Shown in pieces: positions 25,134 through 43,500 of a stretch of DNA of 64,000 bases; position 1 is the first letter of the stretch; each line of letters starts with the position of its first letter. The position numbers and the translations under genes are program-made. The stretch lies in contig JAZARR010000230.1 in the NCBI GenBank assembly GCA_037389465.1, positions 2,790,001-2,854,000 on the forward strand, in the 5' to 3' direction. This DNA is from Baylisascaris procyonis (lineage: Eukaryota > Nematoda > Chromadorea > Rhabditida > Ascarididae). Under the pieces are notes generated by a model, which did not search any database, was not told where the DNA came from, and saw only the letters and a program-made list of their open reading frames with translations.

Positions 25134-26269
25134 GCGCACCTCGGTTCGCTGTTCGCAGTGAATGTGTCCAGCTTCCCAGCAATTGCGCCATTACATTCAA
25201 GCGTAATAACTGGGTTAGGAGGGAGGGGGGGGAGCGGCAGGATGACAAAAGAAAAAAGAAACTTGACGCTGAAGTTCTTAAGAAAATCGCATTCAAAGAT
25301 ACTCGAAAAAGCGTTTGTTTCAAATCGACGTCATTCAAAATCGATACCGTATTCAGTTGCAACTTGCAAATTTTGTCGAATAAAGGCACAAACTCGTTCT
25401 ACGAAGACGCTATACGACGCTTGATAGGTTTGCATCTTCCGGTACCAAATTGTTAACGAAATAAGGAAAAGATGGAAACTGGAATTGGTCATTTTTGAAT
25501 GTCGAAGTTGGGAATAGGCTTGTATTATTTATTCACTGTTCGTTGATACCTACAATTTTTCAATTTTTAGCGTCACATATAGTTCAAATTAAATAATTCA
25601 TCGTTGTAAAGTGTTAGGCGGCTATATGTCGGCTATATTGTTTCTCAACTGATACCCTTCCTACATAACATGTACAAGGTTGTTGTGAGTATGTTTAGCA
25701 CCGTTGAATATATATTCGCCTCGATCCATTTTCCTTAATCGCCTTTACATCGCTCCCCGTTTACGAAAATATTAGTGCTCGAATTGGGTGCTATATATGA
25801 GTGGAAAGCTTCAGGTCGTTTATATGTCGGCAGCATTCATCATTTTTTCATCTCTTTTTTCTATTATTTGGGGAAGGGGAAAGTTATTTATCGATGAAGT
25901 TTAAAGTAACGACTCCCGGAAAATATGCTTGGAGAGTTTCACGACCGAATTACCAATAATAACGGGATTTTGTTTTTTCTAAATATACTGCAAATAGTGC
26001 GCATGAAAGAAATTGATAGGTAGTAGCATCTCTTTTCGCTTAGTATTTCTTGTTATTTGAAGTTTTTATTGCTAAGAATATTCATTCATAGAATCCCTCA
26101 TGCTTGACGAAAAGATCGCTACCGGTGGAAGATCACAGTGCTATTTAATTTCACCATTTCATTTTGAACGAGATATTCAAAGATACAAATGAAGTATGAT
26201 CAATCGTCGATTAATGATTGTTCTATAATTCACGAATCGTTTTGATTTTCTTTATTGTTTTTGAAATAT
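25134..26269. other. Region between the 89-residue gene and WDR5
   Basis: Holds the 3' UTR of the 89-residue gene up to about 25400 (AATAAA at 25379) and then AT-rich DNA with no supported gene. A G-run lies at about 25225-25235. The two flanking genes are on the same strand about 1.2 kb apart, which is long for a typical nematode operon spacer. Confidence 0.4.
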
Positions 26270-26291
26270 AGGTATTTTGCTGCTTACGGAA

Positions 26292-26294
<3 letters not shown>
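26262..26294 (+). promoter_or_regulatory. Acceptor 20 nt before the WDR5 start codon
   Basis: GAAATATAG ends at 26271, and the ATG follows at 26292 after a 20-nt leader. No coding exon is seen upstream, so this is a candidate spliced-leader site or the end of a 5' UTR intron. Confidence 0.4.
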
Positions 26295-31269
<4,975 letters not shown>

Positions 31270-34200
31270 AATTGCTATACTCCGTTATGCACCTTACTTT
31301 AAAGCACAGGTTTTTTATGTATTTTAGACGTTGTAAGTGAATTTTTATTGTTATTTCGATGCTCTATTCCACTTTAATTAATCAGAATCGGAGAATTTAA
31401 AAGCTTGCTTCATATCGGTTAGATCGCTGATATTATCACTCAGAAATATGCGTAGGTATAAATAATAGTATTTCAATGTCTCATTTTTGAATTAGAAAAA
31501 ATTCTTTTATGAAACGTTTTCACTTGTAAACAGATAATTCCTTTATTATTCACTTTGAGAGTTTGTGCGACGTTTAGTTGGTACTTTTAATTAAAAGTTG
31601 AGTAGAGCACAATATAGTTTCTTATGTGCGAATGAAGTTTTCAAAACCTTTTCACATTTGCACATGTTCTATTGAGAGTGATTGTTGTACTGTAGTCGTT
31701 GCGTCGTTTTCGTTGAATACCTTATGGAAGAGAGCACTCTAGAACGATGTGGTTAAAGATGAAAAAGGAAGGGAGGGGTTCCATGTTAAAAGAAAGGTTC
31801 TAAAAGACGATGATGCTTGTTAGATATGTTATGGATTTTTGAGCACTGAGTGGGATTTGTTTAAGTAGTGACTGTGGGCAATTTTATTGGCTGAGAGCCA
31901 TTATTCGGCATTACATGATGATATAAGCCTCTTGTTGTGTCTTTATTATTTTTACATTCTTCGTTGATTCTTACTTTTTTATCATTGATATCTTTTTTAT
32001 ACTGCGCTTATGATTTGTGAATGTTTATGACTAGATGGGTGGTAGTATTTTCATAGATGAAAATGCCTTATAAAGTACAGTTAAAGATTGGTTTGCGCGC
32101 ATAAAGGAAATGGAAGGAGGAAGGAAGCGAATGCGGAGAGAGGGAGGGGGTCGAATGGTTTCTGATTTCAAGCATCATCCTTAGTGAAAGCTTTGCAAAG
32201 AAATATTGTGTGTTCATATGTATGCCGAATTTAATCCAACAAGCTTATTCAAGTGGTGCATGATTTTTGAAAGTTTTCCTTGTGAAGACTTTCATGTGTC
32301 ACTCAGTAAAGCTCTTTTAGCATTTCCGGTCATCCAACCTATAATGTTTTTTTTATTCCTTTTTTTTGAAGTTTTTCCCACAATAATTTATGATTTTCCA
32401 CCCTTTGCGTCTCCTGCAGTTTCATAAACTTGCAACTATGAAAATTCTTTTGGGCAGATGGATATGCTCGCTTCACTTCTCTATCTATCGCTGTCTCTAT
32501 GTGTTATGTGCATCAATATTGTAGCAATGTTGATTTATACTCACATATTCCCTTCAGTTGAAAGGAAAGATTGTGATGGCATCTTTGAGGCAAATCGTTT
32601 CTTGAGGTATTTGTACCGCAATTGCCGCAATGCTGTTATCGATAGTCATTGTTATTTTTTATTCATTCATTCATTTTCAATTCGACACTCGTTTATTTAT
32701 AGGTCGTTAAGCGCACTTTTCATATGTTTATTAAGAGGGAGAAAATATTTGTCTTCGATCTATCGGTATGTGGATCGATTTTTTTGTATTGATCTCTTTT
32801 GTATTCGTTTCATTATGAGAGATTTATGGATGCTTAACTCGTTGAAATTACTTGCTCGTTATCGATACTAATTAAAGTGGTACTAACTAAAAGAAAAGAA
32901 CTTTGCAATCGTTGAGAAGTAGTTACGGTCTTTGTTAGTTAATCATTCTTGTAAATTTCAGTACATATCGATCGGGAGCAATTTTTTGTCAAAAATGGTC
33001 AACTGATTTCTTTATGGATGGAATGGAATGGAGGGGGATTAGTTGGCATGATTGCCGCGGACGCTACTCAGCAAAGATAAAACATCGCAACCCTGATTCC
33101 CTTAAGACAATGCACACAAGTTGAGTTGCCGTCAAGCGAAGTTCGGGCATTTCCTCGTTGTGTGCTTGGAACTAGTGCTTAAGGCTTTCAGAGTTTATTG
33201 GGCGACCTTCAAGTTTTGGGGAAGGAAATCTGATGGTTTCGTTGACTCATCGTCGCAATTATTGATTTGTCACTGTTTTATGCGATTGATGAATAAAAGT
33301 GCTTTTTCGGTATAAATGAGTCGCAGATAGCAGCATCACAACGTTATTTCTTCTGATGCATTATTAAAGACCACCGAATTTCTAAAAGAAAAGAGTAGCT
33401 GATACGTTTGAGTTATAATGCTTTTGCGCTGAAATTTTCATAGATGAAGCCGTCACGCGAGGCAACTTTGAGTTTTTGGTGACGACTTTTCATTCACCGT
33501 GGTTGGTGCCACGTCTGATTCCCCAACTAGGGTGTGGATGGATGTCAGCCGACAAAACTGCATCATCTCCCCATGTGGTATATTTCTGCCCTAGCCAACA
33601 TACAAATGAGCACAGACACACATACACACAAACAAATTGTGTGATTCATTGCTTATTTGAAAAAGTCGATGAAATAAAACAAGAAACGATAAAACCTCTG
33701 CGAAACTCGATCCAAATTTACCTTCATACTCCTGATCCTTACTGTTCTGTCCCCTTTTATTTTATATTCAATGTATTGGTCTTCATCTGGCACACTGAAA
33801 AAAATCAAACAGCCATAATATATGTGGTTTAAAAGCAATCCGCTTGCGATATACTTCATATACGATAGATATATAAACTTATACTACTTGAAATAAAAGC
33901 AATGAAATACACAAGATCATGCAATAATAATAACGTCACCAACATAGCCGATTCAATAACAATTCATAGAGTCCATTCTATATATTCAGTGCTTTTGAGG
34001 AGTGAATGCAAAGCAGAGTCATAGTGGACGATTACAAATGAATAGAAGACGATGTGCAGCGAACAATAGACAATTGGCTATTACATACCCAATAATGACC
34101 ATCTGGAGTGCAAGTAACATAGAAGAGGAGTAATGATGCATTGAAGTGATAATTTGTTCTAAGTAGCTTTCTATATAATGAAGGGGATAGTATGATCGCC

Positions 34201-36396
34201 ATTTAATCATCACTAAAATTGGTTTCCCTAATGAACATGGACGAAGAAATCACTAAAACTTCAAGTATCACCTCAATAGATAACAATGTAAGATTCATAT
34301 ATATCCTAAATGATTGCTGTAACGGGCCATCCTGCAGCGATGTTCTACAAATCGTTGTGAAAGATAATGGCCGTCGAAATGCGAAAAACAGACGAAGGGA
34401 GAGGAATATATTTTGAGAAATATAGCCGATATTATATGAGAGAATGAATCGTCAATGTTGAAACCACGATGAATGCTATTTATTTGCATTAAGCGTCAAG
34501 ATGAAATATTTCTATAAAAAATGCGATGAAATCGTTTCGAAATATTTCATATAATGCAGGAAATTTCCACAAATCTAACGCTTATTTTTTATTTGAAAAA
34601 TCACTGCAAAATTATTTATCAATAATAAAAAAAAATGCAAAGATGACCACTATCCTCATTTTCAGTAACTAAACTCATCATGGCGAAGCATTAACCTTTC
34701 CCCTCCTCGTGTCCTCCTTCCTCCCTCCATCTTGCCTTCTCCTCTCGTTCCAGCACTCCAGTCGATAGATTTAAGAATAGTGAAAACATTACATCTTTAC
34801 ATAATGGGATATTAACCGCGCAATAAATCCAAGAACATAGATAAGCTATCATTGCTTTGATCGCATACAATATCTTTTGAGCCAAATAAAACAATTCAAA
34901 CCATCAGATTGTCTTAAACATAGAAAGATCCAAAAAAAACATCAATACGCAATACTGGCAACGACTAGGTAGCCATATCTGTTTTTACTATCCCAGATTT
35001 TTTCGGATTTTTTTTCTTTTTTGATTTATTAGAGCATTAACGGTGATACTTCAGCATTAGGCACGAAAACATACAAAATACCCACCATATGCTATCAATC
35101 AGTGACTTCAAACGCTCGTAATTTGCGATAATCATGCTTTAACCGAGCTGTCCTTTTTTCTGAGAAAATATTCGGCGCCAGATGAGGATGGTATCTAGTA
35201 CAACTTCCTGCCACGTCAAAGCGTATTTCTTACCTTCTAATAGCAGCAAAAAGATGAATTTAAACAAGACATTTTACAAAGACGACAAATTGGACCGTTG
35301 AAACAGATTTGCCGAAACCATCTAAGTACCAAAGAAAATTCAATAATGAATATTCCCATTTTTATCGAGTCGAAAGTCGAGTGTGCGAGCTCAACCATCA
35401 GAAATGAGATAATTAGAAATGATTAAGCAAATCGCATGCATCAAATAAATATTAGTGGCGAGTCAATAATACCCAATCGTTTATATTACCACCTCTTCGG
35501 TTTTCCATTCAACTTTTTACCATTCACTTTAAATATTAAATGTCCCATTTCGAAAACTAATTATAAACTCAACTTTTACAGTTATAAAATATTTTAAAAT
35601 AAACATGAAACAAAATGAAAAATGAAAATACCGGTAAAGAAAATTTCTCAGACAGTAGTTAACAATGAATTATATTGGCAGCTCAACTAGCATAATTGCC
35701 CGTCGAGACAAAAATAATAATAATAATAATAAAGAATAGAAATTAATCGAATAAAAAAACGAGAAGTAATCAAGAAGAGTCGATTAGACGACAACTCATT
35801 AAAATAAGATAAAAAAGCTCCTTTTAGCGATCATTCAGCGACATCCGTCCGTCAGCGTCATACTCAAATATATTTCCTTATAATTGAACATCTCATAGCA
35901 ATTATACGTCTAAGAGAGAATAAAGATTGGCGATGCACTCAAAATTCGAACGTTTCGTTCGGAATATTTTGGTTACCTATATCAAATCAGTTATCAGCTT
36001 ACCATTCTAATCACATAGAAATAGTCAAATTCTATTGGCACTGCAATCATCGGCAGCTGTCGCGAAAAAAAAAACGAGATGAAGCATTGAAACTCATAGC
36101 TTGAGCGCGAAAACAATTAAACAGGATCATAAGAATAGAGAATGGATGAGCAGATGTAAAATTTTCACTGATCATACCGTAACGCTCTACATGCGCAAAA
36201 GGTCAAAGGTCATCGACAGACAATTTCTTTTCATTCATTATCGCTTTAAAAAATTCATATAAATGTGCACAGATGCATCTACCTGGCTTGTGGAAGCAAA
36301 AATTCAAAACCATCAACTAATAAAATATTTACAAAAAACCGCAAGATGAAAAAGCATCTGCTCGTCTGAAGAAAAAAAGAAGCGCTTATAAAACAA
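31270..36396. other. Long region between the convergent 3' ends of WDR5 and TOCA
   Basis: I can support no gene here. A 137-codon plus-strand frame at 32458-32871 starts after a CAG and contains a hydrophobic N-terminus, but it is leucine-, tyrosine- and cysteine-rich in the way chance frames in T-rich DNA are. An AAT triplet run lies near 35709-35731. The 3' UTRs of both flanking genes must lie at the ends, but I see no convincing AATAAA just after either stop. Confidence 0.4.
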
Positions 36397-39300
36397 TCAT
36401 TGATCGGGATACCATTTGCATTGAAGGTAAGAGGTGGGCACAAAGCCCTCCCTTCCCGATGAAATGTGCCTTACGCGGGTCCACCCATCGCCCTCGTCCT
36501 TCTCGATCAGCACCATTTCATCTCCTTCATTCATTGCCATTGTGCCTTCGCTGCCACCCTCGAATGGGTACAACGCCGTACATGTACCCAAAGCTGGCAT
36601 ATCGCATTCCTCATACACTTCATTTTTCTCGACCACTGGCGCCGCTGCAATATCTCTCTTTATACATGACAGCTTTAAATCTTGCATAAAAACATGGGGG
36701 ATGGAACTGCGTAAGGGGTTTTTGACTCGACGCCGTCTTCGACAACGTTTTCCATATGCAACAATAACGGTCTTTTGGTGACCACCATAGTAAGACTTTA
36801 GGAATGAGTGCAGGTCAGTAAAATAGTACTAAAATATATGGAATTTTCAAGGTTTAACAATGTGCTCAAAAACGGCACAGTGAGAAACTTTACGACAACT
36901 TTGAAAGGGAAAAAGGTGAACAAAGACTTGCACAACACAATCACCATTCCCCACCCTCTTTCTATCCCCTCCTCATCACTTTTTTCTCACAATCTGTTCA
37001 AGCCACCTCATTATCGTACAACTTTCGTTTACGCACTACGACGTAGAAGAGTGAATACCGTTTCACTGCTATAGTATTTGGGATTTAGTGGCAACCGCAA
37101 TCTAAGAAAGGTATGCAGAAGATAAATTTACAGCTCCAAATAACAACAACAACAACAACTTTTATAACACCTGAAAACAACCAACACCCATCCCAAGACC
37201 AATCCTTTAAAATTTCCTAACATCCCTAAGGATTTCTACAAAATTCCAACGAAGGTCGACAACAGAACATCAGAAGAAACCTTTAGTGTTACGAGCGGGC
37301 GACTTCTGATGTGTAGACAGAGCTGATGAGCCTTCAGAAGAGAGCGACTCTTCAGAATATGAAGCACGATGATTTGGCGCAGCCGATGCAGGAGTATCGC
37401 ATTGACGAGGTGAAGCTTGTGAGGGTGTACTTACTCCTGATTGCGATGGTGGAGGTGGGCGTGCCGGTGGCTCTGATCTGAATATGAAACATTTATTCCA
37501 CACTCTATCCGCAATTATTTATTTCAACTTAGCGCATTATCTACTTGCACAATATAAAAAGAACATTTCATTTAAATAGTTTTTCCTTACTTTATATATT
37601 TTCAGCATCATCAAATTTGTCACCATACTCATCCTATCTCTTATTTTATATCACCGTTTCAAAGAAAGTTAGACTTGCGCTAAAGAGGAACTCTATACCA
37701 ATCATAATATTCTGTTAATAATGCGTTGAACATTCTACAGCGTTTCTGCAACTGATAAAAAAAGTGTGTTCACGATCGAGTTAACCCCGAAAAAGCTTAT
37801 GAACCTTTTTGACACTGTCCATGAACCATTCATATAAATAAATGGCAAAAGATATCTCATAAAATGCTTTCTATGCTTTCCATTTTATCGCCAGTCTTGA
37901 ATGCGGTGTTTTTTCCTTACATTGGCACCTTATTGAAGGCAAAATTCATCCCTCATTAAAATTCAATCGGGATGAACGCCCTTCCAAGCAACTTTTAGAA
38001 TATAAAAACAACAAGGAATGCAACTTACCCAACATTAATTGGAACATTAAGTTCTGCTTGTGCTTCGACGAGCAACGCCTAAAATTTAAAAAACAAACAA
38101 ATCATCAACTGCAAAAAACATGCGAGAAATATATTTGCATCATACGAAACAAGTTTGCATCATACAAAACATTGCAGAAACAATGTCGTATCGCTGTGAA
38201 AGTGATGAATACTGTGCGTTTCAATAAGACTACCCATCAAATAATATCGACGAAGAATCTGTGAAACAAACCCAGCATAAAGCTGGTGTCACATTGCAAC
38301 AAGGAATTTCCTCACAATAGTACTTCAAACGTACATAAATATTTCCGCTTATCGATTATCAAAGAGATTTAATCCATCAATTCATAGAGTGTCAACTGAG
38401 AAACGGGAATTTTGCACGAGAATAAAAAGACTTGCACTAATAAAAAAATTAAAAGCAATCGATGTGTTCACGTTCAACTCAATGATCGAATTACCTTATA
38501 TTTAGAAAGTTGTTGATTGAGTGTTTCGATCTTCTTCTTATAAATCGCCAGCTCTGAATCAACGTCACTTGCGTTGCCCAGCTTGGGGTTGTCCCTTCAA
38601 ATTCATCAATCATCAGTAAACCCCCATTGAGTTAGTCCCTTTGCTCATCTCCGTTAAATACTTCTGTATTCATTAGAACTAAAGGTCTTGCTCTGCCGCT
38701 TCATTTCAGGCACATTCACAAGCGCATTACATAAAAACAACTCACGATCACAGCTTAAATCATCCGTCCTCCGTTAGCTGTTAAAGCAAATCATCAAAAA
38801 AAACTAAGAACTCTCACCATTCACCTTCTTCCGAAACGGTGAACTCCCTTTCGGTCGAAAGCAGTGCGACTACAACCTTCATTCATCTGAAGTTCTGGAT
38901 TAACTCAACTACTCAGATCATCACGTAGAAAAGATCAAAATCGGTGATTTCGACACACACTACATCTATATCTCTCCCTCTTTGTCACATTCAATTTGCT
39001 GATTATTTCCAGCCTTTTTTTGTTTCGAATTGATTGAAGCAAACTGCCCTTGACTACCTAAAGGCGAAATTCAATGAAAGAGAGATCGAATCTCAAGCAG
39101 AACACTTTTAAGAGGCTTATAATTAATAACAACAAAATATTTTAAGCGCTCCCATATAATATGGGATCAGCCTCTCCCAACAAAACATTTCGACTTATGT
39201 ATCTCCATATTAGCATGGTTCCGTCCTTGATGCGCCTAAATATGACATATGTAAACATGACCCAGCATCCGTTTGGGTCAAATGCGTTCACGTTCCACTG

Positions 39301-40447
39301 CGATCGCACGAACCCGGACGACCCTCGCCACCCAGTGTTTATTCAAGCTGCGACCTAGCAGTTAACTTTTTTTCAAAGTCGAGTTGAGCCGCGATCATAC
39401 CTTACCCATTATCACTCGTCATTCGCTATAGCCTCTTTCAGAACAACACGAACAGCTTCAATATGCAAAATGTTCATCCATTTAAAGCTATTTTGTAGAT
39501 TCAAAGAAGAGTACAAGTTCATGTTCAAATATGCTGCATACGCGTTCAATAATCTCAAGGGTAAAGAAGTAGCATAAGTTTTGTAATATCAGACGAGAAG
39601 ATAACAAATTCCGAAAGATAAAGATCGAGAAATGCAATTACCGCATCATACCCATTTTCAACATTGATTACTGCCATCCATCTTAGTCGCATTTTATCAA
39701 ATCCCTTCTCCTTTAATGTCGAAAAATAAGGATAACTCCTTATTAAAATGAATGATTATAAATACACATTAAAGTTGCACACTAAACTAGAGTTCCTCAA
39801 GATGGGCATAAGAAATACATTCGTTGTATGGAAGAAGTATACTGAAACAACAAAAATAAAGCGACTTACTTATAAACGTTGTAGAGTTTCGATGCGCCAT
39901 CGCGGCTTTGTTCGTTCTTTGCAATCTCTTTTTCAATTAGCTCAATTTCATGTTGCAATCGGCGACACCTTTGTTGAGGTGGATATGAACGAAAATCAGT
40001 ACCATCCTGCAAATAAGTTCAATACAAAGGCAATCTAGCTGAAACAAAACACAAGAAATACCAGTGGCAATGAACATCACAGACCTCAAACACAAACATC
40101 TTCGCCAACTGTCCACTCCATCTACTTATTACCTTTCAAAATTCTCATATTTCATCAAAACACATGCAATGCTTTTTAAGTTCTCTAACGAAATAACTCC
40201 TCATAGTTAATGCTCAACGGTTCTCTCTCAAACCGCTATAATAAGGATCAATATACCCATTTCAATCGTTGACTATGATAACAAGTCTATTCGAATTCTC
40301 CTAAATAAATACGCATTCAGTCGTAAAAAGAAATTTCCCATCCCAGCTTCTACACTATTTTCAAGCGATATAGATTTTACTATCGAAAATTAACTTCCAT
40401 AAGAATGTAACAGAATCAGTCCCCTCTAACATTTTTACATTAGAAGA

Positions 40448-40527
<80 letters not shown>

Positions 40528-43500
40528 TAAAATTAAAATGAAGAAGTAAGCATAAGAATTAGAAAAACAATAACCTTTCGTTGATGAGAGCTACCCTTGA
40601 ACAATCCCATACTCGGTTTCCGATTGACACGAACGGTTGTTCCGTTCTTAGTGGTTCTTTTGATGGTATCACTACTACTCGCCCCATCTGCAGTCACAAT
40701 AGCTGAGGGCGGCCCTAGATCTTCGAATGGGTATGGCTGTGGGTGAGCATAGCCTGATCTGCAAGACATTTGCAAAGTTAATAATCAGCATTTTGCTTCA
40801 TACGAATATCTGGCGTATTTACGCCTCATTTTTTGACTTATCTTTCTAACAACAATAAATATAAATGTCTAGGAAACCATATTCAACAACACCTTCCCAC
40901 GACGAAAAATCTCTTTAAAATCCTTCACTAATTGCCTCTTGATACCAGAAATTGTATACCGAGATGATTAAGACAATGCTTTGCGTAAATGCCATACATG
41001 GGTCAACTTAAGCATTCTTCTTGAGTCACAACTGATGAGGAGCCTACTATCGAAAAAATGATTTAAACAATAACCCTCACTTTTGGGTAACTCATTTGAA
41101 CTGCAGTAACAACTACATTAAGTTATCCACCAGTAATTGCGGTTAGATTTAGCCGTTGCCAAATTTAAGAAAGATAACAAACGAAGGCATCAACAATCGT
41201 TGAAGACGCACCTAAACTGCTCGACAACAGTGGTCGAATCAGAAGACGGCGAAATGAGGCGTGCAGCGTTACTCATATCCTCATAGCAACGTTGCATTAT
41301 TGACATCACCTTTGTTTCCGCTTCGATACTTTGCAGCATTATAGCACGTGTTTCACTTATCCTTTCCTCATCCATTGCACGCAATTTCTGAATTTTCAAA
41401 GAAAAATGATTTAAAAGTGCCTGGCAAGGGAATGATTTTTAGCCGAGGAAGTAACATCAGTAACAGAACGTATGAAAAGAAGAAAAGGACGAAAGGGTGG
41501 AAAAGGATGATGACATAATTCGATAAAAACATAAGTCTTTCACATTTGATGCATAAGCGAATAGGTTTTAGCTTACCTCCCTTATTCATGCACTTTTTTC
41601 ATCACTAGATTTGGGACAATGAGTGATAACGCTATATAATGAGATTATACGGGGGAGGGGGGGGGGAACATGTCTCCTTAACTGCCTTTATCGATAACCA
41701 ATACAGAATTGACCGCATCTCCCCCTACCAAAAGTCAGACTAGCAGATCGACTGCTTTTTCCTGCACAGCCAAGTGCATATTTTTTGCATCCAGCAGGAT
41801 TGCAAAACACTTTCAAATAGCTGCTTGCAGACTTTTGCTTTTGATCTCAAATCATAATGCCTACATAAAGCACTGTGTTAAGCGTTAGAACGATGTAGGG
41901 GTTGAGCAACAGGGGGAGACGGGGGGAAGGACCAATTACCCCGGGAAAATAACAAAGGAAGAAGAATGACTTAAATGGGAGTTAAATCGTCTCTCTCTGT
42001 ATGAACGAATAAAGGGAGTGAAGGGAACAAGGGAGGGAAGAGGGGATGGAAGAAAGGAAGGCGAGGAGATAGATAGGGCAACAAAGGGTTTTTAGTATTC
42101 CAATTCATAAAATAGCGCTTACAAAAAGATTTAATAAACGGTCCCTCTGAAGGGATTTATTCGATAAAACAAAAATCAAAAACACTAATGAATACCTCGA
42201 GTATCTGTGGCAATAATTGGTTATAGTGTTGATGTTGTTGTTGATTGGCAGCTTGCAATGCATGTGCATAGTTCTGTTTCGCATCTTCACACACCTGTGT
42301 CCTCTGAAGGGCGTTGTTTTTCGCCTTTTCTAAATCTGCTCGTGATAGATCCATATTCTTCTCTGCTTTGTCATACTTCAGATGTGCCGTCTCTGCATCT
42401 TTGAACGCTTTCCTGCAAGTTCCTTTCTTTCTACAGCTGCCATTTACCTTTCATTGCAAAACGCTTTCGTTTCCTTCTACCATCGAACTGAGGATTATAC
42501 ATTAATATCAACCTATGATATATTTAGAGGAAACAATATGAATGAATGCTGAAATATTGTCAGTGTCTACAGACGTATCCGAATCTGCCAAATTTCTATC
42601 TATGACTTTTACCGATTTGAAATGTGTATTAAGCCGCAACCCTTTTATTAGATAAATAATGAATCGTTCACCTATCCGACCTTCTTTGTACCGTTCCAAA
42701 AGTAGAAAATCACAAGTCTGTACTAAAATAAAAATAATTTTTGAGAGGAATGAGTGATTTTTAAGCATTAACACCCCGATTATCTTCATACTTTCATAAA
42801 TAATTTAATGTGCCAACTAGTATGCGAACAGAATTCCCCCTCCCTTCTCCGTAACCATCGTCTTCCTACTCCATATAAATTCTTCAAAAACTAATCCATC
42901 GATCCTGAATAAATAAAACTTACACATAGCTCTTCTGATATTTAATCATATTATCGACTGCTGAATTCAAAGAACCCTGCACGGTATGCAACTCGTTTAG
43001 CTGATTCTTGCGGATGGCACGCAATGCCGCACATTTGCTCATCACTGCAGGATAGATATCCCTGCGAAGACCCTCAGCAACTACCTAAAATATCATTTTC
43101 AATATCACACACGCCTGATATAATCTACATGAACCAAAAGCATTAACCCTTCTCTCACAGTTTTCCCAATTAAGTGGGAAGACATAAACTCTTCCCTTAA
43201 TTAATTTCAGATATAAGCTTTATTCTCATCACAACGAATTCCCTATCGTTCGTTCTTATTTCTTCATATCCCCAAGCAACAGTAAACATTTGCGAGTCGA
43301 CATAACCGTAGATATTAAGCATGGTACTAATAACAGCAGCAAACTATGAATATATTATTTCGCACATCGTTAAACTAGTAGCCTTACGTTAAACTTTATC
43401 GATGTCTAATTGTATTTGAAAAATTCGTGAGATTTAATTACGCTATGTGACAGCACTGTTTTCACATCTCATTACGCTATATGCTCCACGATCCACCTCT

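Noticed and set aside
24889..25389. 166-codon minus-strand ORF
   Set aside because: It lies antisense to the 89-residue gene, has Leu/Ser-rich composition without motifs and no splice or leader signals; three frames are open here because of higher GC.
25076..25456. 126-codon plus-strand ORF
   Set aside because: It overlaps exon 2 of the 89-residue gene in another frame. It cannot be reached in phase from exon 1 and no family was recognised.
32458..32871. 137-codon plus-strand ORF
   Set aside because: About one such frame is expected by chance in 64 kb of this composition. The product is Cys/Tyr/Leu/Arg-rich without motif or splice context.
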